From CAMBDR01 sp046597185 (GTDB taxonomy: Bacteria > Pseudomonadota > Gammaproteobacteria > Burkholderiales > Burkholderiaceae_D), in NCBI GenBank assembly GCA_046597185.1, contig JBKJLF010000857.1, forward strand, positions 1 to 16,218: a stretch of DNA of 16,218 bases. Reading direction: 5' to 3'. Shown in pieces: positions 1 through 9,100 of this stretch. A model generated the notes under the pieces. The model did not search any database. It worked only from the letters and a program-made list of their open reading frames with translations, and was not told where the DNA came from. The position numbers and the translations under genes are program-made. How positions within the stretch are numbered: position 1 is the first letter of the stretch; the number at the start of each line of letters is the position of its first letter.

Positions 1-371
1 GCCGTAGTCAAGCAATGCCGTCGAACCAAATGCCAGAAAGTATCGAGCGCATGCGCTTTGCTGGTTGGACTCTGGATTTGAGTGCGCGCCATTTGATTCA
101 TCCGAATGGCACTCTGATCATGCTCTCGGGGGCGGAATTTCGTTTATTGCGGGTATTTTTGGAGCATCCAAACCGGGTCTTGAATCGCGATCAATTATTG
201 GGTTTTACCCAAGGGCGAGAAGCAGATCCGTTTGATCGCTCAATCGATATTCAAATTAGCCGCTTACGGCAAAAATTGGGTGAAGATGCTCGTTCGCCGC
301 AAATCATTAAAACCGTGCGCAACGGCGGTTATGTGTTGGCCACCCAGGTGGTGCAGGAGCCAAGGTTATGA
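1..371 (+). CDS. OmpR-family response regulator, C-terminal DNA-binding part (5' truncated by window edge)
   Basis: Only the end of the gene is visible. The frame is open to the first base: the codons before the first ATG (position 15) read R-S-Q-A, as in the linker after a receiver domain, so that ATG is probably internal and the receiver lies outside the window. What is present is a complete winged-helix Trans_reg_C effector domain. It starts at 'FAGWTLDLSARHL' and runs through the recognition-helix region 'RSIDIQISRLRQKLGED' to the wing ending 'IIKTVRNGGYVLA'. The domain binds DNA at target promoters once the receiver is phosphorylated. Its stop overlaps the next gene's start (ATGA at 368-371), so it is translationally coupled to the sensor kinase that presumably phosphorylates it. 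The assignment to the OmpR/PhoB family is secure; the regulon and gene name cannot be told from this part. Confidence 0.93.
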   Translation, partial: RSQAMPSNQMPESIERMRFAGWTLDLSARHLIHPNGTLIMLSGAEFRLLRVFLEHPNRVLNRDQLLGFTQGREADPFDRSIDIQISRLRQKLGEDARSPQIIKTVRNGGYVLATQVVQEPRL

Positions 372-1732
372 AGCCATTTTGGCGCAGCATGAGTAGCCGG
401 GTATTTTTGCTGTTGTTTGTCGGCGTAGTGGCTTCTGTATTAATGACGTGGTGGCTGGCGCAAGGTGAACGCCAACGCGCGATTGGGCAATTTCGTGAAA
501 GTCACTTGGTTGAGCGGGCGGAGCATTTTATTTTAGCCCTGGAAGCCATTCCCGAAGCGGGGCGTAGTCATTTTTTATCGATGTCGAATCGGCATGGCAT
601 GCGTCTGGAGCCATGGCTGCAAGCGAGTCCGACAGCGGCTGCGCCCGAAAGTGGATTTGGTAAAGCATTAAGCGCCCGCCTGGGGCCAGCTTACGCTTTG
701 CACGCTTTAAATACCAGCCAACTCAATTGTAAGCGACCCGAACCGCGCATGAGTTTAATGACGCCACCGCCCCCGGTTTGCGAACGGGTATTGTTGCGCT
801 TGCATGACCAAAGTTTGATCATGCTCACGGTGCTGCCGCCGCGCAACCCCATGCCGCCCCCCGGTGCGGATGGTTCATATACTTTACTACTGTTTGTGGC
901 CAGCATCGCCGCATTGGCCTATCTTGTGGCACGCATGACGATGCACCCCTTGGCGCGTTTGGCGCAAGCGGCGAGTAATTTGGGGCATGACATCAACCAC
1001 CCACCACTGGAATTGAAGGGCAGCACAGAAATCGTACAAGCCAGCCAGGCCTTCAACACGATGCAAGCCAAAATCCGCCAACACATCACCCAGCGCACGC
1101 AAATGCTGGCCGCCATCACCCATGATTTACAGACCCCGCTCACCCGCTTGCGCTTGCGTCTGGAAAAAGTGAATGATCAAGAGTTGCGCGACAAATTGAT
1201 TGCCGATTTGGTGGGCATGCAAGATATGGTGCGGGAAGGTTTGGAATTGGCACGCAGCGTCGATAGCAATGAAACGATGCAACAATTGGATATCGATTCT
1301 TTGCTCGATAGTATTTGTAGTGATGCCGTAGAGGCTGGCCAAGCGGTACAGTTGCAAGGCCAGGTTGGCCATGCCATTTTGGCGCGCCCGAATTCGCTAC
1401 GGCGCTGTTTGATCAATTTGATCGACAACGCGGTGAAATATGGTAACTATGCGCAGGTTTCGATTTGTGCGGACAATATGCAGGGCAGCCACGTCGTGAT
1501 ACGCATTCGCGATGGCGGTCAGGGCATCCCGGAAGAATATCTGCAGCAAGTGTTTGAACCGTTTTTCCGGCTCGAGTCCTCGCGTTCGCGTGAGTCGGGC
1601 GGAACTGGTCTGGGTTTGACCATCGCGCGTAATGTGGTTTCGCAACATGGCGGAGAATTAACCCTGGCCAACCATCCCCAGGGTGGACTGGAAGTGTGCC
1701 TTCGATTGCCGCGCTTACCGCGATTGGCTTAA
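368..1732 (+). CDS. Membrane sensor histidine kinase (HAMP-HisKA-HATPase)
   Basis: 454-residue inner-membrane sensor kinase, partner of the response regulator it overlaps by 4 bp. Membrane segment 1 is at about residues 11-31. A periplasmic sensor region follows (about 32-168), with proline-rich stretches 'MTPPPPVCERV' and 'PPRNPMPPPG'. Membrane segment 2 is at about 170-190, followed by a HAMP linker. The H-box 'AAITHDLQTPLTRLR' puts the phospho-accepting histidine at H252. In the ATPase domain the N-box is 'NLIDNAVKYG' (about 350-359), the G1 box 'DGGQGIP' begins at D382, the F box 'EPFFRLE' follows, and the G2 box 'GTGLGLTIA' begins near G412. All catalytic motifs are intact. The architecture resembles EnvZ/RisS-type class I kinases. 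The periplasmic domain has no motif I recognise, so the signal is unknown. Confidence 0.95.
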   Translation: MKPFWRSMSSRVFLLLFVGVVASVLMTWWLAQGERQRAIGQFRESHLVERAEHFILALEAIPEAGRSHFLSMSNRHGMRLEPWLQASPTAAAPESGFGKALSARLGPAYALHALNTSQLNCKRPEPRMSLMTPPPPVCERVLLRLHDQSLIMLTVLPPRNPMPPPGADGSYTLLLFVASIAALAYLVARMTMHPLARLAQAASNLGHDINHPPLELKGSTEIVQASQAFNTMQAKIRQHITQRTQMLAAITHDLQTPLTRLRLRLEKVNDQELRDKLIADLVGMQDMVREGLELARSVDSNETMQQLDIDSLLDSICSDAVEAGQAVQLQGQVGHAILARPNSLRRCLINLIDNAVKYGNYAQVSICADNMQGSHVVIRIRDGGQGIPEEYLQQVFEPFFRLESSRSRESGGTGLGLTIARNVVSQHGGELTLANHPQGGLEVCLRLPRLPRLA

Positions 1733-1753
1733 TTTGGATTTTTCGATTAAGAT
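1724..1753 (+). promoter_or_regulatory. Possible weak sigma70 promoter for the DUF1857 gene
   Basis: TTGGCT (1724-1729, 4/6 to TTGACA) and TAAGAT (1748-1753, 4/6 to TATAAT) are separated by 18 nt and lie just upstream of the gene starting at 1786. The match is modest, and read-through from the kinase gene is equally possible. Confidence 0.25.
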
Positions 1754-1785
1754 AGCGCCATTGACGCCTTTGGAATAACGCCAAC

Positions 1786-2259
1786 ATGCATTTTGAACAT
1801 TTAATCGAAATTAACGATCTGCTCAACCCTTTAATCGAGTCCATCAGCCGCCAGCAACTATGGCAAGGTTTGGTTTTGCGGGCCGAATCGCCCGGCTTAT
1901 TCATGCCGCATCTGGATGAATGTACATTGGCGCGCAACGGCGATATCCTGGAGCGCCGCCTGCGCTTTGGCCAATTGGTGGTGTTCGACCGGGTCAGTTT
2001 TGAACCCTTGCACAAGGTCTTGTATGAGGTGCCGGCCCAAAACGAGATCACCCAATCGCACTTGAGCATGAGTATTGAAGAGCCGCTACCTGGCCAACTG
2101 TATGTGCGCTTTCAGTATGCCGACAGCCAGAGTCCTGCACAGGATGGTGCGAATGCGATGTATGACGAATTTCGCCGTTCCGCCTATAAAGAAGCGGACA
2201 TTGATACCATCCATATTATTCGCGAATGGGCCGAGCAAGGGCGTTTGAATTTGTGCTAA
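1786..2259 (+). CDS. DUF1857 / AtaL-like SRPBCC-family protein
   Basis: 157-residue protein with no signal peptide or membrane segment, so probably cytoplasmic. It matches my knowledge of the DUF1857 (AtaL-like) family in length and in hallmark blocks: the N-terminal 'SRQQLWQGLVLRAESPGLFMP', of which 'W.GL..RAE.P..F.P' is the recognisable part; a central strand pattern 'ERRLRFGQLVVFDRV'; and 'SMSIEEPLPGQLYVRF'. The family adopts the START/SRPBCC fold, a hydrophobic-ligand cavity, but its biochemical role is poorly defined; I infer ligand binding only from the fold. The gene stands alone, 53 nt after the kinase and about 100 nt before the Pho promoter. Only a distant GGA is seen upstream of the ATG. 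No terminator is visible between it and the Pho box. Confidence 0.82.
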   Translation: MHFEHLIEINDLLNPLIESISRQQLWQGLVLRAESPGLFMPHLDECTLARNGDILERRLRFGQLVVFDRVSFEPLHKVLYEVPAQNEITQSHLSMSIEEPLPGQLYVRFQYADSQSPAQDGANAMYDEFRRSAYKEADIDTIHIIREWAEQGRLNLC

Positions 2260-2280
2260 TGGCAATATTGATTCGCAGAA

Positions 2281-2309
2281 CTGTTATAAACGTGTCATGA
2301 GCGTGTCAT
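2281..2309 (+). promoter_or_regulatory. Pho box (three phased PhoB half-sites)
   Basis: Three 7-nt direct repeats close to the PhoB half-site CTGTCAT occur exactly 11 nt apart: ctgttat (2281-2287), gtgtcat (2292-2298) and gtgtcat (2303-2309). Each matches 6 of 7 positions. The 4-nt spacers are aaac and gagc, with aaag after the last repeat. This is the known PhoB geometry of 7-nt repeats with 4-nt spacers. A canonical box needs two half-sites; here there are three. Its position upstream of two alkaline phosphatases supports PhoB-dependent induction under phosphate limitation. Confidence 0.88.
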
Positions 2310-2319
2310 AAAGTCTCGT

Positions 2320-2325
2320 TACACT
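2320..2325 (+). promoter_or_regulatory. -10 element of the PhoB-dependent promoter
   Basis: TACACT matches TATAAT at 4 of 6 positions and begins 10 nt after the last Pho half-site. That is the usual spacing for promoters where the Pho box replaces the -35. Transcription would begin near 2332, giving a leader of about 24 nt before the ATG at 2356. Confidence 0.7.
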
Positions 2326-2355
2326 CCCAGCTTTCCTTACTTGGCTGGATGACAC

Positions 2356-3819
2356 ATGAAACATACGCTTTATAAGTTTTTTTCCGTCGCCGCACTTGGC
2401 GTCGCCATCTCGTTGGCCTTAAGTGCCTGTGGTAGCAATGACACTACCCCCACCACTGCAGCAACACCTGCCAAACCTAAAAATGTGATTTTCTTTTTAG
2501 GCGATGGCATGGGCATGACCACCATGACCGCCGCCCGTATTTATGCCGTGGGCGAAGATGGCGAACTCACCATGGATACCTTGCCCGAAACCGCCTTCAT
2601 CAAAACCTTTTCCAATGATGCGCAAGTGACTGATAGTGCGCCATCCATGGCGGCCTATATGACCGGCGTTAAAATGAATAATGAAGTCTTGTCGATGTCG
2701 TCCGATACCAAAGCGATTGACCCCATCAACGACAGCAATGGCAACAAGCTGGCCAATAACTGTGGCACTGGCAATGGTACAGCCGCCACCACTTTGTTGG
2801 AATTGGCTAAAGCTCAGGGTTGGTCCGCAGGCGTGGTCACCACCACCCGCGTGACGCATGCGACGCCGGCGGCAACCTATTCCCATATTTGCCATCGCGA
2901 TTTGGAAAATGATATTGCCGCAGCCCTGGTGCCCGGCGGTGTTGGTTTTAATAACGCATTGAGCAGCGCAGGTTTGGACGTGGTGATGGGCGGCGGACGA
3001 CAATTTTTCACTCTGCCCAAAGATGGTGGCAAACGTGCGGATGGACGCGATTTAATCGTCGAAATGAAAGCCAAAAGCTATGCTTACGCCAGCAATGCCG
3101 CCGAATTTAACGCCATTGACGCCAGTAAAACAGATCGCATGATCGGCTTATTTACCTCCAGCCATATGTCTTACGACCTGGATCGCGACCCCGCCAAAGA
3201 ACCAAGCCTGGCCGACATGACCACCAAGGCCATGGATGTGCTGAGCAAAAATGGCAAAGGTTATTTCCTGATGGTGGAAGGCGGCCGTATCGATCACGCC
3301 CTGCATGAAACCATCGCCAAAAAAGCCTTGCAAGATACCGTGGCATTTGACAATGCGATTAAAGCTGCGATTGCCAAAGTCAAACTCACTGACCCTGATT
3401 TGAAAAATACCTTGATCGTCGTTACCGCTGACCATGACCATACCCTGGTGTTAAATGGCTACGCCAAGCGCACTGGCAAAACCGAAGCGGGTAATGCTGG
3501 TGTGCTGGGTGTGGTGAAAAACTATGTGACCGGCGCGGTAGAAAAAGATCTGGATGGCGCACCATACTCGATTATTGGTTTTGGTAACGGTGAAAACCGC
3601 ACCCAGGCCAGCCGCGCCGCACAAAGCGTGATGGATGACAGCGTTACCTCCGCCAATACCTACCATCAAGAGGCTGCGGTTCGGGTTGCCGCAGGCAATG
3701 AAACCCATGGCGGCACCGATGTGTTTTTAGCCGCAATGGGCGCGGGTGCCGACACCTTCCTGGGCACCATGGACAACACCAAAGTATTTAGCCTGATCAA
3801 AGCCGCTACCGGCCTGTAA
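2356..3819 (+). CDS. Alkaline phosphatase, PhoA family, predicted lipoprotein
   Basis: 487-residue phosphomonoesterase acting outside the inner membrane to release phosphate from organic esters. The lipoprotein signal peptide ends in the lipobox L-S-A-C with C25 as the lipidation site. The +2 residue is Gly, so outer-membrane retention is expected. PF00245 catalytic residues are visible: metal-binding D50 in 'FFLGDGMG'; nucleophile S94 in 'TDSAPSMAAYMTG' (E. coli S102); E308, D313 and H317 in 'VEGGRIDHALH' (E. coli E322, D327, H331); D359-H360 in 'TADHDH' (E. coli D369-H370); and H451 in 'ETHGGTD' (E. coli H412). The spacing E-5-D-4-H matches the E. coli enzyme. A TGGAT precedes the ATG by about 6 nt. 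It is the first gene behind the Pho box and sits 20 nt before a paralogue. Confidence 0.95.
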   Translation: MKHTLYKFFSVAALGVAISLALSACGSNDTTPTTAATPAKPKNVIFFLGDGMGMTTMTAARIYAVGEDGELTMDTLPETAFIKTFSNDAQVTDSAPSMAAYMTGVKMNNEVLSMSSDTKAIDPINDSNGNKLANNCGTGNGTAATTLLELAKAQGWSAGVVTTTRVTHATPAATYSHICHRDLENDIAAALVPGGVGFNNALSSAGLDVVMGGGRQFFTLPKDGGKRADGRDLIVEMKAKSYAYASNAAEFNAIDASKTDRMIGLFTSSHMSYDLDRDPAKEPSLADMTTKAMDVLSKNGKGYFLMVEGGRIDHALHETIAKKALQDTVAFDNAIKAAIAKVKLTDPDLKNTLIVVTADHDHTLVLNGYAKRTGKTEAGNAGVLGVVKNYVTGAVEKDLDGAPYSIIGFGNGENRTQASRAAQSVMDDSVTSANTYHQEAAVRVAAGNETHGGTDVFLAAMGAGADTFLGTMDNTKVFSLIKAATGL

Positions 3820-3839
3820 TTTTGAAGAATGGAATAATC

Positions 3840-5264
3840 ATGAAGCAAATTCAAACCACCTTACTCGCCCTGGCCGTGGCCGCCAGTTTTGCCGCAAGCG
3901 CACCCGCATTGGCGGCAGGCGAAGCGAAAAACATTATTTTCTTCCTGGGCGATGGCATGGGCCCTTCCACTGTCACCGCATCGCGCATTTATAAATACGG
4001 CGAAAGCGGTAGTTTGAATATGGACGCACTGGAGCGTACGGCCCGTATCAAAACCTTTTCCAACGACGCCCAAACCACCGACAGCGCGCCTTCCATGGCC
4101 GCCTATATGACGGGTGTGAAGATGAATAATGAAGTCATTTCCATGTCGGCCAACACGGTGGCAACTGAACCCGGTCGTGATGCGAATGGCAATTTGGGCG
4201 TGAACAATTGCGCCGCCAGCAATGGTACAGCCGCGCCAACGATTCTGGAATTGGCCAAATCCAAAGGTAAGGCAGTAGGCTCGATTACCACGACCGAGCT
4301 AACCCACGCTACCCCGGCTGCCACCTTTTCGCATATTTGCAACCGCAATGCGCAATATGCGATTGCAGCGCAACTGGTGCCCGGTGGTGTCGGTTTTAAC
4401 AGCGCTTTGGGTGAAGGCGTGGATGTGTTAATGGGTGGCGGACGCAATCACTTCACCCCGTTTGATGTGGCAAGTAACAAAGCCGGCCGTGCCGACGGGC
4501 GCAATTTATTGACCGAATTGGCCGCCAAAGGCTACATCGTTGCCGCCAACAAAACCGATATGCAAGCGGCTAGCGCAGGCAAAAAGTTTATTGGCCTGTA
4601 TAGCAGCAAAAGCCATTTGGAATATGAATTGGATCGTAGCGCCACCCTGCCTTTGGGCGAAGGCGCAAGCCAGCCAAGTTTGGCAGAAATGACCGTGAAA
4701 GCCATCGACTTATTGGCCGGCAGTAGCACTGGCACCAGCAACGGCTACTTTTTAATGGTCGAAGGCGGGCGTATCGATCATGCCTTGCACAACACCAATG
4801 CCAAGCGCGCCCTGGTCGATACCATTGCCTTTGACGATGCGATTAAGGCGGCACTCGACAAAGTCCGTCTGACCGACCCGAATCTGAGCAATACCTTGAT
4901 CGTCGTCACCGCAGATCATGACCATACCCTGGCCTTCAATGGCTATGGCAAACGCGGTAATCCGATTTTGGATATCAATCGCGCCTATCGTGATGGCCAG
5001 CCCAGCAAAGATGCAGACGGCAATACCTACACCACCCTGGTGTTTGGCAATGGCCCGACACGCCTGGCTACCCGTACTTCGGTCGATAGCGCGGCAGCCC
5101 TGGCGGATAGCTACAAGCAAGAAACCGGTGTGCGGCTGGCCAGCGAAACCCATGGCGGAGGTGATGTGAAATTGTTTGCCACCGGTGCCGGTGCCAAGGT
5201 CTTCAAAGGCACCCTCGATAATACGCGGGTGTTTGGTTTGCTGAAAACCGCATTTGGGTTTTAA
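3840..5264 (+). CDS. Alkaline phosphatase, PhoA family, predicted soluble periplasmic
   Basis: 474-residue paralogue of the preceding enzyme. The start is placed at the ATG at 3840: it has an AGAATGGA ribosome site 6-7 nt upstream, and translation from it begins a good Sec signal peptide (MKQIQTTLLALAVAASFAAS) with cleavage expected after A-L-A near residue 25. The in-frame TTG at 3822 would only add six residues before the signal. There is no lipobox cysteine, so the product should be free in the periplasm. Catalytic residues are intact: D38, nucleophile S82 in 'TTDSAPSMAAYMTG', E308-D313-H317 in 'VEGGRIDHALH', D359-H360 in 'TADHDH', and H438 in 'SETHGGGD'. Long blocks are identical or nearly identical to the upstream copy, which indicates gene duplication. 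The 20-nt gap and absence of a promoter imply co-transcription. Confidence 0.95.
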   Translation: MKQIQTTLLALAVAASFAASAPALAAGEAKNIIFFLGDGMGPSTVTASRIYKYGESGSLNMDALERTARIKTFSNDAQTTDSAPSMAAYMTGVKMNNEVISMSANTVATEPGRDANGNLGVNNCAASNGTAAPTILELAKSKGKAVGSITTTELTHATPAATFSHICNRNAQYAIAAQLVPGGVGFNSALGEGVDVLMGGGRNHFTPFDVASNKAGRADGRNLLTELAAKGYIVAANKTDMQAASAGKKFIGLYSSKSHLEYELDRSATLPLGEGASQPSLAEMTVKAIDLLAGSSTGTSNGYFLMVEGGRIDHALHNTNAKRALVDTIAFDDAIKAALDKVRLTDPNLSNTLIVVTADHDHTLAFNGYGKRGNPILDINRAYRDGQPSKDADGNTYTTLVFGNGPTRLATRTSVDSAAALADSYKQETGVRLASETHGGGDVKLFATGAGAKVFKGTLDNTRVFGLLKTAFGF

Positions 5265-5266
5265 GC

Positions 5267-6013
5267 ATGAAGTTTCCCATTTACTTGGTATGGGCGGCCA
5301 GCATGGTAGTGCTTGCCGGTGCGGCAGGTGCGGCCAGCTCTGCCGCACCTGGCACCTTGCCAACCATCGCGCAGGCTCCCGCCCCCGCGCTGGATCTTGA
5401 AATTCATTACTACAGCAAGGTGCTGACGCCGGAAGGCGTCAGTCGCGAAAGCCGTTATCAAGAAATGATGCTGCGTCGCCCCGGCCATGTCTGGAGCGCA
5501 CGTATTTTGCCTGCTGCAACGCTTGAACCCAAGCCACAGGATTTAAAGCAAAAAGTGGCATTTCATGTAGAAAAACACGCAGAATTTAACCATGTCGTAT
5601 TGCCGCGCCACGTGGCACTGGAAAATGGCAAGCTACAAGTCACTTTTATCGATGCCAAAGCCCGGCAGGTGGTGTCGATTCCAGCGGCGGAGTACGACAA
5701 TGTGAATTTTGATGGTTCGTGGGAGAATGCCTATTATTTGATTGACCCGAAATGGGTGAATGCCTTGCCGATCAGTCAACGTCCTTCCCCCATCGCCAGC
5801 GCGGTTTGGCATGAACGGGAAAAAAATGGCATCTTTGAGCGCGTGTTATGGGATGCGCAAAAACAAATCCCATTAATTATCGAAAGTGGTAATAAAACGG
5901 CGACTTTTTACCATCGGGTCGAAGTCAAATTACAAACTTCTGCCCGAACTGCCTTGCCTTGGCTCAGTTTGAAGGGCTATGGTCAAAAAGAATATTCCGA
6001 CTTTTTGGATTGA
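5267..6013 (+). CDS. Unrecognised secreted protein, third gene of the Pho operon
   Basis: 248 residues, starting 2 nt after the stop of the second phosphatase with no clear ribosome site of its own, so probably translationally coupled. Residues 1 to about 23 form a Sec signal peptide (hydrophobic core 'VWAASMVVLAGAAGA', likely cleavage after A-G-A-A or A-S-S-A). The mature part is rich in alternating polar/hydrophobic strands, for example 'DLEIHYYSKVL', 'SRYQEMMLRRPGHVWSARI' and 'GKLQVTFIDAKARQVVSI'. No catalytic motif is seen, and there is no membrane segment apart from the signal. The strand-rich pattern loosely recalls LolA-like or DUF3108-like periplasmic folds, but I cannot assign it to a family. 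Position in a PhoB-controlled phosphatase operon suggests an accessory role in phosphate acquisition. Confidence 0.85.
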   Translation: MKFPIYLVWAASMVVLAGAAGAASSAAPGTLPTIAQAPAPALDLEIHYYSKVLTPEGVSRESRYQEMMLRRPGHVWSARILPAATLEPKPQDLKQKVAFHVEKHAEFNHVVLPRHVALENGKLQVTFIDAKARQVVSIPAAEYDNVNFDGSWENAYYLIDPKWVNALPISQRPSPIASAVWHEREKNGIFERVLWDAQKQIPLIIESGNKTATFYHRVEVKLQTSARTALPWLSLKGYGQKEYSDFLD

Positions 6014-6060
6014 ACTTGATTCCTTGGGCATGAATTTGATTATGTCAGACAAATAAGAAT

Positions 6061-6090
6061 ACGACATTGCAACCGAATTTGTCGTGCTTT
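6061..6090 (+). terminator. Weak candidate terminator after the Pho operon
   Basis: ACGACA (6061-6066) can pair with TGTCGT (6080-6085) across a 13-nt loop, followed by GCTTTTGTT. The 6-bp stem and interrupted T run make it marginal, but it lies where termination is expected, 48 nt after the last stop. Confidence 0.25.
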
Positions 6091-6197
6091 TGTTGAGCGA
6101 AGTCAGTTTTTCTTGGTTCCCGATGATAATATCAGGCACAATTACCCCTATGCCTGTCAGACCAGGAATAGCGGGGGGGCCGAGGTTGGAAAAATGG

Positions 6198-9100
6198 ATG
6201 CCATGTAAGACTTGGATCAGCGTTGCTGGCATTGCCAGCAACGCGCTGTTCCTGTTCGCTTCGTTAGTTGTCTGGTTAGCATTCTTTTTGACCGGGGTGT
6301 CCTGCGTTCACGCCGTTTCGCTCCCCGTTTCGCCCCCGGTTTCGCGTTGGGCGGCACTGGCCGATACCGCATTCCAACATATCACCACCGATCAAGGCTT
6401 ACCGCAAAGTACGGCAACCGCCCTTGCCGAAGATCGCGATGGTTTCTTGTGGGTGGGAACCCAGGGTGGTTTGGCGCGTTGGGACGGGTATCGATTCCAT
6501 GTCTATCTGCCCAATCCCTATGACCCCAACTCTTTGTCCGACGGTTTTATTACCATCTTGTTTGTGGATCAGCAGGGGCAATTCTGGATCGGCACCAATT
6601 CGGGCGGCTTGGCCAGGTATTTACCCAAAACCGACCATTTTCAAACCATCTCGGCAGGTGCCAGCGGCTTGTCACATGTCGGGGTGACGGCATTGTGTAA
6701 TGATGGTTCGGGTGGCCTGTGGGTAGGAACGGAAGCGGGTTTGGATCATATTGGCCCACAGCAAAAGGTACTGCCCACCCCGGCATGGGGCCGCACCCTG
6801 CCCGATATGCGGGTGCGCGGCCTGCTTCAGGCCAAAGATGGTGCGCTGTGGGTCGCCACCCGCAAGGGTGTGTTGCGTGTGGATGCCCACGGCCAGGCCG
6901 AATTATTGCGCTTTCCCGGTACCTTGGGCACCAATGTATTGGTGACGAGCTTGATGCAAGCGAGTGATGGGCGGATTTGGGTGGGTACGCAAGAAGCCGG
7001 GCCGATTTGGTTCGATGAAAAATTGCAAGCGCATGCGCTGTCGCTAAATTACAAGGACATTGAACGCATCGATAACATCGTCGAAGCCGTACCCGGTGTG
7101 CTATGGATGGGAACGAGTGGGCAAGGCATTGTTGCCGTCGATACTCGCAACTTTACCATGCGTTCGATTCGCAACGATGTGAGCTTGCCATCGAGCCTGG
7201 CCGACAACACCATCTGGGGTTTATTACGTGATCAAGCAGGTTTGATGTGGGTGGCAACCGGGCGCGGCGTGAGCCGACACGCCCCCCTGCAGCAAGGTGT
7301 ACTGACCCTGTTTGGTGTGAATGGCCGTACCGAGGGTTTGAGTGATAATGATGTTTTGGGTGTATTGCCAGTGAAAAATGATGCCATTTGGCTGGTGTTG
7401 GGTAGTCGCTCGTTAGCGGTATTGAACCCGGATAAAAAAAGTATTACCAAGGTTGGGCAAAAACTGAGCAAGATTTTTGCCTTGGCCGCAGACCCGGACG
7501 GGCGGGTGATAATCGGCACCGCCTCTGGTTTGATCCGTAGTGATCCCTATGGGCAGCATTTTCAAAACGTGCTTTTGCCCAAGATCGACCATACGCCAGG
7601 CAAAAGTTCTCCCCTACGTGCGAGTGAAACCTTGTTCCGTGATGCGTCAAACATGTTGATTGAGCGCGATAAAATCTGGTTAGGTGGGCTTAATGGTTTG
7701 TGGCTACTTGATCTCAGTGCGCAAGGTGAGATTGCCGATTTGCACCCCGAAGTTGTGGGGCAGCTCACCGACCAGCGTGTGAGTACCATGCGCCTGGGTT
7801 TGAATGGGCAGATTTTTGTGGGCACTGAAAATGGCTTGAATATTGTCGATACCGTTCACCATACGGTAGAGCGTATTTTGCCGAATCGGACTGACCCGAC
7901 CGCTCTGGCATTCGGTGGCATCACGTCCATTTTATTTGATAGCAAACAGCGCTTGTGGATAGGCAGCGTAGGTGGTGCAATCAGCCTGATGGAGCGGCGA
8001 GATGCCAACGGTCCGGCACGCTTTCGGCGTATCGGACAAGAACAAGGTTTGCCCAATGGTAATGCCAATAAATTATTGGAAGATGCATCAGGCGATATAT
8101 GGGTCAGTACCGAAGAGGGCATTGGCCGAATCAATGGCCGCACCCTGGCGGTACAGGCTTTGCGCCGTTCCGAAGGTGTTGCCATTGCCTCCTATTGGGC
8201 CGATGTCGGCGCGGTGACCGGAAAAAATGAAATATTATTCGGTGGTGCGGGTGGCTTGACCGTGATCCACCCGGAATTGCTCGAACTGAGCCACTTTCGG
8301 CCACTGGTGCGCGTGACCGATGTTCGGATCGGGGGCAAGCAGATCCCGATTGCGCTGATGAATGCCGCCTCGTCTGAAGGCATTCAAATTTTGCCTAATG
8401 CGAATAACTTTTCCTTTGAGCTGGCGGCACTCGATTATTCCGCACCGGAACGAAATCGCTATGCCTATCGTTTGGAAGGCTATGACAAAGACTGGGTGGA
8501 AACCGATGCTACGCGGCGCATGGCCAGCTACGCCAATTTGGCACCGGGCGACTATCGCTTGCAATTTCGCGGCTCCAACCGGAATGGCTTGTTCGGGCCT
8601 GACTCAAACCCGATTCTGGTGAAGGTGTTGCCTGCGTGGCATCAGACCTGGTGGATGCGGATGATCGAAATTATTCTCGCGCTGCTCACCGTGCTCGCCG
8701 TGGTACAGACACGGACCTATTTTTTACGCCAACGCGAGTTGGAGCTCACTGAGCAAGTGCGCTCGCGCACCGCCGAACTCGATGAGAAACAGCAACAATT
8801 GCTCAATGCTAATGCCGAATTGGCGCAAACTGCCGACACCTTGCGTTTAATGGGCGATGTCGGGCGCGACATTACCGCCAACCTGGAGCAAGATGCCGTT
8901 TTTGAGGCGCTGTATCAACATCTGGTGGGTTTGCTCGATATGGAAGGCATGAGCATTTATCAATTGGATGAAGATAAACAAGTTCTGGTGTGTTGTTTTG
9001 CGCGGGAAGAAGGGCGGGTTTTGCCGCAGCTCACGATTGAACTTGGCTCACCCACCTCGATGGCGGCGCGCGCCGTGCGCGAGCGGCAAGAGGTACTGGT

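Noticed and set aside
1413..2069. Long minus-strand open frame (218 codons) across the kinase and DUF1857 genes
   Set aside because: It is antisense to two recognisable genes, its translation has low-complexity basic and tryptophan-rich composition with no family match, and it spans their intergenic gap.
2314..2320. Fourth Pho half-site
   Set aside because: The phase is right, but TCTCGTT does not match CTGTCAT; it is only the spacer leading to the -10.
3822..3839. TTG start extending the second phosphatase by six residues
   Set aside because: The ATG at 3840 has a better ribosome site and starts a standard signal peptide; the TTG has neither.
4752..5363. Minus-strand open frame of 203 codons over the second phosphatase and the next gene
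   Set aside because: It is antisense to conserved catalytic motifs and crosses a gene boundary, so it is a coding shadow.
6084..6197. Upstream GTG (6084) or ATG (6150) start for the large kinase
   Set aside because: Both would place about 16-38 extra residues before the membrane signal, and the 6084 start lies inside the putative terminator stem. The 6198 ATG has a reasonable ribosome site.
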